Origin: Agromyces lapidis
GTDB lineage: Bacteria > Actinomycetota > Actinomycetes > Actinomycetales > Microbacteriaceae
Assembly: GCF_009749405.1 (NCBI RefSeq)
Contig: NZ_WBIQ01000010.1
Span: 62,001-126,000, forward strand
DNA length: 64,000 nt
Reading direction: 5' to 3'
Shown: positions 59,617-64,000 of the stretch, one piece after another
Layout of the letters: the number at the start of each line of letters is the position of its first letter
Position numbering within the stretch: position 1 is the stretch's first letter
Made by a program: the position numbers and the translations under genes
Notes under the pieces: generated by a model
What the model was told of the DNA's origin: nothing
Seen by the model: only the letters and a program-made list of their open reading frames with translations
Databases searched by the model: none

Positions 59617-60015
59617 TCACCCGCCCGCGTGCTCGGGCCGCTGCGCGTCGAGTGCGGCGAGCTGACGGCGGTTGGCGACCTGCCGGTACGAGGTCTCGAT
59701 GAGCTCGGCGAGCAGCGCCCAATCGGTGTCGGGCCCGTCGAGGTCGGTCGCGACCCAGCGGTCGCGATCGTAGTAGGGCGGCCCGAAGAAGCGGTCGTCC
59801 TGCACGAGCGCGAGGTGCTCGTCGGGGTCGGTCTTCACGACGATCGAGAACGGCCGCTCCATGCTCGCCGACACGTGCACGAAGATCGGCTTCGCGGCGC
59901 GGAACGTCGGGCGGCCCCACGCCTCGACCTCGACGGCCTCCGGCAGGTCGAGGCAGAGCGCGCGCACGCGCTCGACGAGCGGATGCCCGGGGTCGACGAC
60001 TCTGGGATGCTCCAT
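59617..60015 (-). CDS. MmcQ/YjbR family protein
   Basis: 132-residue YjbR-fold protein: HPLVERVRALCLDLPEAVEVEAWGRPTFRAAKPIFVHVS and IVVKTDPDEHLALVQDDRFFGPPYY, ending LIETSYRQVANRR. The fold binds DNA in some relatives; function unknown. TAGGGT lies seven bases before the ATG, which fixes the start inside a longer open frame. Confidence 0.87.
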   Translation of the reverse strand: MEHPRVVDPGHPLVERVRALCLDLPEAVEVEAWGRPTFRAAKPIFVHVSASMERPFSIVVKTDPDEHLALVQDDRFFGPPYYDRDRWVATDLDGPDTDWALLAELIETSYRQVANRRQLAALDAQRPEHAGG

Positions 60016-60088
60016 GCGCGTCACCCTACCCGCGGGCGCCGACGCCCACCACGGCTGGGCGCCCGAGCGGCGTCCCGCCGTGGCATCC

Positions 60089-61078
60089 TCAGCCCTTGAC
60101 CGCCCCGCCGAGCCCGGCCGACCGCAGGAACACGCCCTGGAAGAGGAGGAACAGCGCGACCGGGATGAGCGTCGAGATCGCGAGGGCGGCGAGGAACACG
60201 TCGAGCTCGATCGACTGCTGCACCGCGGGCAGGCGCACCGAGAGCGGCTGCACCGCGGGGTCGGGCAGCACGAGCATCGGCCAGAGGAAGTCCTTCCACG
60301 CGGCGATGATCGCGAACACCGACACGACCCCGAGAATGGGCTTCGACATCGGCAGCACGATCGACCAGAACAGACGGAACGGACCTGCGCCGTCGGTGCG
60401 CGCGGCCTCGAACACCTCACGGGGCAGTGCGTCGAAGAACCGCTTCACGAGCAGGATGTTGAACGCGTTCGCCGCGGCCGGCAGCCAGACCGCGAGGTAG
60501 TTGTTGAGCAGCGATACGTCGCCGGGCAGCGGCGGGTTCACGATCGTGAGGTACAGCGGCACGAGCAGCACGACCGCGGGAATGAACATCGTCGCGAGGA
60601 TCGCCCCGTTCAGGATCGGCGCGTACCTCGGCCGCAGCACCGAGAGCGCGTACCCGGCGGTCGTGGCCACGACGAGCTGGGACGCCCAGGAGCCCGCGGC
60701 GATGACGATCGTGTTCCAGAAGAACTGGTCGATGTGCACGTCGTTCCACGCCTGCGGGAGGTTCGCCCAGTCGATGCCGTTCGGCCAGAGCGCGAGCGGC
60801 TGGCGCAGCGTGTCCTGCGTGGGCGTGACGGCGGCCTTCGCGAGCCAGAGCAGCGGCCCCAGTCCGGCGACGACGAGCCCCGTGAAGAGCACGAGGTGGA
60901 CGCCGGAGAGCCCGAGCCTCACGCTCGGGTTCCGGCGCTCGGCGGCCGAGACGACGCCGCGGTCGCCGTGGTCGTCGCTGCGGCGGTCGGCTCGGCGCCT
61001 GCCGAACACGCCGCGCAGTCCGCCGGCCGCGCGCGGCGCGTCGACCTGTTCGAACACGGGCGGTCGGGTCGTGGTCAT
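60089..61078 (-). CDS. Carbohydrate ABC transporter permease (MalG type)
   Basis: 329 residues, six helices preceded by a charged N-terminal stretch of about 55 residues. The ATPase-contacting EAA loop reads EVFEAARTDGAGPFRLFWSIVLPMSKP. The ATG overlaps the stop of the partner permease (TGATG). No ATPase gene lies here; a shared MsiK-like ATPase is likely, as usual in actinobacteria. Confidence 0.92.
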   Translation of the reverse strand: MTTTRPPVFEQVDAPRAAGGLRGVFGRRRADRRSDDHGDRGVVSAAERRNPSVRLGLSGVHLVLFTGLVVAGLGPLLWLAKAAVTPTQDTLRQPLALWPNGIDWANLPQAWNDVHIDQFFWNTIVIAAGSWASQLVVATTAGYALSVLRPRYAPILNGAILATMFIPAVVLLVPLYLTIVNPPLPGDVSLLNNYLAVWLPAAANAFNILLVKRFFDALPREVFEAARTDGAGPFRLFWSIVLPMSKPILGVVSVFAIIAAWKDFLWPMLVLPDPAVQPLSVRLPAVQQSIELDVFLAALAISTLIPVALFLLFQGVFLRSAGLGGAVKG

Positions 61079-62055
61079 CAGGAGCTCCAACGTTCGGTGA
61101 GCTTGAAGTACAGCCAGCTGAGCAGGGCCAGCACGACGGCGAGCATGACGCTGAGGGCCGTCGCCTCGCCGTAGTCGCCGCCCAGGCTGTTCTGGAAGGC
61201 GTACCGGTAGATGAGCAGCAGGATCGTGACGGTCGCGTTGTTCGGGCCGCCCCCGGTGAAGAGGTACGGCTCGAGGAACACCTGCGCGGTGCCGATGACC
61301 TGCAGGATCAGCATGATGAAGAGGATGCCCCGCAGCTGCGGCAGCGTGACGTGCCAGATCTTGCGCCAGATCGAGGCGCCGTCGACCTCGGCCGCGTCGT
61401 ACAGCTCGGGCGGCACGCTGAGCAGCGCCGCGAGGTAGATGATGATCGACCCGCCCGCAGCCGCCCAGGTCGCCTCGAGCACGAGCGACGGCATGGCGGT
61501 CGCGGGCGACTGCAGCCACGGCTGCGGGGGGATGCCGACCCAGCCGAGGATCGCGTTGAACAGGCCGGTCGGGCTGGCGTCGAAGAAGACCTTCCAGAGC
61601 AGCACGGCCACGACCGGCGGGATCACGACGGGCAGGTAGGCCAGTGCGCTGTAGAAGCCCTTGCCACGGCGCACCTCGCTCATCAGCACGGCCATGATGA
61701 TCGGCAGCGGGAACCCGAAGAGCAGCGCGAGCCCCGCGAAGTACAGGGTGTTGACGACCGCGGTGCCGAGCAGGGGGTCGCTCAGCACATTGGCGAAGTT
61801 GTCGAGGCCGACCCAGGCGGGCGGGTCGAGCAGGTTCGTCTTCTGCAGGCTCATGATCACCGACTGCACGATCGGCGACCAGCTGAAGAACCCGAACACC
61901 ACGAGCATCGGCGCGAGGAACACGAGCGTCGAGAGTCCGCCGCCGCGCACCCAGGTGCGCGGGCTGCGGGTGCGCTTCGGGCGGGCGGATGCCGCGGCCT
62001 GCCCGGGTTCATCGGCCGCCGGCGTCGACGCCGGGGGTTTCGCGGTGAGGGTCAT
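61078..62055 (-). CDS. Carbohydrate ABC transporter permease (MalF type)
   Basis: 325 residues with six helices after a Pro/Ala-rich start. The EAA loop is ELYDAAEVDGASIWRKIWHVTLPQLRG. GAAGGAT lies five bases before the ATG. A REP-like element (62082-62164) separates it from the binding-protein gene upstream, which may set the ratio of binding protein to permease mRNA. Confidence 0.92.
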   Translation of the reverse strand: MTLTAKPPASTPAADEPGQAAASARPKRTRSPRTWVRGGGLSTLVFLAPMLVVFGFFSWSPIVQSVIMSLQKTNLLDPPAWVGLDNFANVLSDPLLGTAVVNTLYFAGLALLFGFPLPIIMAVLMSEVRRGKGFYSALAYLPVVIPPVVAVLLWKVFFDASPTGLFNAILGWVGIPPQPWLQSPATAMPSLVLEATWAAAGGSIIIYLAALLSVPPELYDAAEVDGASIWRKIWHVTLPQLRGILFIMLILQVIGTAQVFLEPYLFTGGGPNNATVTILLLIYRYAFQNSLGGDYGEATALSVMLAVVLALLSWLYFKLTERWSS

Positions 62056-62081
62056 CGGGGATCCTTCGGGTGAGTTTCGCC

Positions 62082-62164
62082 GGTCGAGGAGCGCGGAGGG
62101 TGTATCGAGACCTGGGCGTGGGAGGCCTCGATACGCGCCCTCCTTCGTCGGGCGCTCCTCGACC
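62082..62164. repeat. REP-like palindromic element in the sugar ABC operon
   Basis: Left arm GGTCGAGGAGCGC with GTATCGAGACC; right arm GGCCTCGATACGC and GCGCTCCTCGACC; 12-base centre. Same family as the elements at 42864-42932 and 604-651. As RNA it folds into a long imperfect hairpin between two genes of an operon. Confidence 0.85.
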
Positions 62165-62176
62165 GTCGAAGATGGA

Positions 62177-63535
62177 TCACTGGTCGAGCAGCGCCTGCGC
62201 GTCGACGTCGGCCTGCGCGAGGAGCGCATCGATATCGGCGTTCCGATCGGTCAGCACGGCCTGCACCACGGTGTCGAGCAGGGCGTAGATCTCCTGCGTC
62301 TTGCTCTTCGGCTCACCCACGGGGGTCTGGTCCCAGACGCCGTCGATGAACGGCGTCATCTGGTCGCGCGGCACGTTGATGTACGGCTCGATCCAGGTGA
62401 GCGACTCCTCGTAGGTCTCGCGATCGAGCACGGGCAGCACGGGCGTGCCGACGGCCTGGTCGCTCTCGGCGAGCGTCTTGGCGTCGAGCACCGCGGCATC
62501 CTCGTCGAGGAGCTTCTGCATGTAGTACCAGTCGATCCAGGTGACCGCGGCGGCCTTCGTCGTGTCGTCGACCGTGGGGCTCACCACGGCGATGTCGCCG
62601 CCGCCGAGCGTGCCGCCGTCGTTCTCGACGGGCACGACCGTGAGGCCGTAGTCGTCGGGGTTCAGCGAGAAGTCGCGCACCAGCGCGGTGTAGACGTCGG
62701 AGCCCGACGAGTACATGCCGATGTTGCCCGCGGCGAACTCCTGGTTGATGGTGCCCCAGTCGAGCAGCATGTTCGAGCCGAGCGAGTCGTCCTCCCAGCG
62801 CAGCGCCTGCAGGAACTCGAGGGCCGACCTGGTCGCGTCGTTCGCGATGGTCGACGTGTACGTGCCGTCGCCGTTGTCCTCCTGGATGCTGCCGCCGCGC
62901 GCGACCGTCGCCGCGGTGAGCTGCCAGCCGCCCGTATTGTTCTGCGTCATCTCCATGAAGCCCGCCTTGCCGGTCTTCTCCGAGATGGTCTTCGCCGCCT
63001 GGCGCACCTCGTCCCACGTGGTGGGCGGGCTGTCGGGGTCGAGCCCGGCCGCCTCGAACAGCGTGCGGTTGTAGTGCAGGCCCATGGCGTAGGCCTGGCG
63101 CGGGAACCCGTAGATGCGGTCTCCGTCCGTGACGGCGTCGAGGATGATCGGGTTGAACTTGTCGGTGTAGCCGAGCTCGTCGATCTCGTCGGTGACATCC
63201 ATGAGCTGGCCGTTCTCGAGCAGCGTCTTCGCGTCGGTGAACGGCACGGTGAACACGTCGGGCAGGCTGCCGCCCGCGAGCTGCACGGCGAAGGTCGGCC
63301 CCTCCCACTCGTACTCGACGCCGATGATGTCGATGTCCTCGTGCTCGGCCTCGAACTGCTTCTCCTGCTCGGCGAAGGCCGTGTAGGCGGCTTCGTCGGC
63401 GCCGGGCGGGAACGTCGCGACGCGCAGCTCGGTCTTGCCGCTCTCGCTCGAGGCTCCCGCGCTGCAGGCGGCGAGCGAGCCCACCATCGCGATCGCGGCG
63501 AGGCCGGCGATCGCGACTGTTCTCGATGACTTCAT
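62177..63535 (-). CDS. Sugar ABC transporter substrate-binding lipoprotein
   Basis: 452 residues. Lipoprotein signal MKSSRTVAIAGLAAIAMVGS ending in LAAC; then a family 1 solute-binding fold (LRVATFPPG, DVFTVPFTDAKTLLENGQLMDVTDEID, FPRQAYAMGLHYNRTLFEAAGLD). AAAGGA lies seven bases before the ATG. Works with the two permeases downstream; the adjacent GH13 enzyme suggests an alpha-glucoside as cargo. Confidence 0.93.
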   Translation of the reverse strand: MKSSRTVAIAGLAAIAMVGSLAACSAGASSESGKTELRVATFPPGADEAAYTAFAEQEKQFEAEHEDIDIIGVEYEWEGPTFAVQLAGGSLPDVFTVPFTDAKTLLENGQLMDVTDEIDELGYTDKFNPIILDAVTDGDRIYGFPRQAYAMGLHYNRTLFEAAGLDPDSPPTTWDEVRQAAKTISEKTGKAGFMEMTQNNTGGWQLTAATVARGGSIQEDNGDGTYTSTIANDATRSALEFLQALRWEDDSLGSNMLLDWGTINQEFAAGNIGMYSSGSDVYTALVRDFSLNPDDYGLTVVPVENDGGTLGGGDIAVVSPTVDDTTKAAAVTWIDWYYMQKLLDEDAAVLDAKTLAESDQAVGTPVLPVLDRETYEESLTWIEPYINVPRDQMTPFIDGVWDQTPVGEPKSKTQEIYALLDTVVQAVLTDRNADIDALLAQADVDAQALLDQ

Positions 63536-63618
63536 TGTCCAGTCCTTTCGGTGCTGTGTGGAGCGGTGTTGTGGTGATGCCGCGGGTGATGCAGGTGGTG
63601 CGGGTGCGGCCTCGACGG

Positions 63619-64000
63619 TCAGGCGGTCCGGTGGAGCCAGGCCGTGGAGTCGTGGGCCAGCAGCCCGCCGACGAGGGGCGCGCTGCTGAGGAGGATGCGG
63701 TCGTGCTCGGGCAGGGCGATGGGCTCCTCGCCGAGGTTGGTGACGCAGACGACGTCGTCGCCACGGCTGAACGCGAGCACACCCGGTTCGCTCGGCATCC
63801 AGGTCATGGGGCCGTCGCCGAGCGAGCGCTCGCGCTTGCGGATGCGCAGGGCCTGCCGGTACAGCCAGAGCATCGAGCCCGGGTCGGCCTCCTGCGCCTG
63901 CACGGTGAGCGCCGCCCACTCGGCGGGCTGGGGCAGCCACGGGGCGGCCGGGGCGGCGGATGCCACGGGGCGGACGCCGTCGGGACTGAAACCGAACGGC
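63619..64000 (-). CDS. GH13 alpha-glucosidase, C-terminal part (5' end off window)
   Basis: The last 126 residues of a family 13 glycosidase. The entry reads PFGFSPDGVRPV, then WLPQP, DPGSMLWLYRQALRIRKRE and a C-terminal beta domain (VLAFSRGDDVVCVTNL). These are typical of oligo-1,6-glucosidase and alpha-glucosidase enzymes that split the imported sugar in the cytosol. The catalytic residues lie beyond base 64000. Confidence 0.87.
   Translation of the reverse strand, partial: PFGFSPDGVRPVASAAPAAPWLPQPAEWAALTVQAQEADPGSMLWLYRQALRIRKRERSLGDGPMTWMPSEPGVLAFSRGDDVVCVTNLGEEPIALPEHDRILLSSAPLVGGLLAHDSTAWLHRTA

Noticed and set aside
59617-60420. 267-codon version of the YjbR-like protein
   Set aside because: The upstream part is a shadow of the permease gene; the ATG at 60015 has a TAGGGT hexamer at leaderless spacing and the usual family start.
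1-64000. CRISPR arrays, prophage, insertion sequences
   Set aside because: I looked for spaced direct repeats, transposase or integrase motifs and target duplications and found none. The repeats present are short tandem tracts, one 57-bp duplication and REP-like palindromes.

Overview
The window is 64 kb of very GC-rich DNA with dense, short-spaced genes. It looks like the chromosome of an actinobacterium of the Microbacteriaceae (Agromyces-like is my guess; the genus cannot be fixed from here). Signs are the archaeal-type AspRS, the tiny ribosomal protein bS22, a HspR-type HAIR box, frequent GTG starts, many leaderless starts with a TAnnnT hexamer 6-8 bases before the start codon, and a strongly repeated GGCATCC/GGATGCC heptamer. 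I see no phage, insertion sequence, integrase or CRISPR array.

Layout. 1-489: N-terminal half of a DyP peroxidase. 684-2033: aspS. 2091-9882: a sulfate-ester module (two SulP anion transporters, a formylglycine-generating enzyme, a HAD hydrolase and a CSPTR-type sulfatase, which is the enzyme's likely client). 10027-14331: housekeeping genes and a KtrAB potassium system. 14402-17490: an ABC-2 exporter with a GbsR/MarR regulator and a perfect palindrome over its promoter. 17567-18582: a CmtR-like sensor with a CDF metal exporter. 18730-26576: a complete kdp operon with an extra micro-peptide gene ahead of kdpF. 26595-30947: DUF402, MFS exporter, flavin reductase-like protein, RlmC.

31020-41504 is the most interesting part. 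Twelve genes lie in three divergent blocks: a GT-C-like membrane protein, a membrane-fused molybdopterin oxidoreductase, a small membrane protein, a methyltransferase, two glycosyltransferases, a response regulator and histidine kinase, an NDP-sugar epimerase, an MTAP-like phosphorylase, a thioredoxin lipoprotein and CcdA. Each divergent spacer carries the same 18-bp box, CTTACG-N6-KRACGG. Its geometry to the promoters is fixed: 32 bp to four of the -10 hexamers and 37 bp to two others. It has the 11-bp direct-repeat form that OmpR-family regulators bind. I read this as one envelope redox and glycan system controlled by its own two-component pair.

41566-49777: a GH20 enzyme whose 5' end is made of a REP-like element, proC and a CDF transporter sharing a duplicated divergent promoter, a glutamine amidotransferase, an SDR/TetR pair, tadA, upp, and a winged-helix regulator preceded by a leaderless cysteine-rich leader peptide. 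49811-51840: a third SulP with an ArsR sensor. 52112-56893: MarR, Dcu-type transporter, M20 peptidase and APC permease, followed by a 320-bp array of hairpins. 57234-59500: GNAT, Hsp20 (HAIR box), a DUF998 membrane protein whose frame runs into hsp20, and tRNA-Arg(ACG). 59617-64000: a YjbR-like protein, then a sugar ABC importer (two permeases and a binding protein) beside a GH13 glucosidase that runs off the window.
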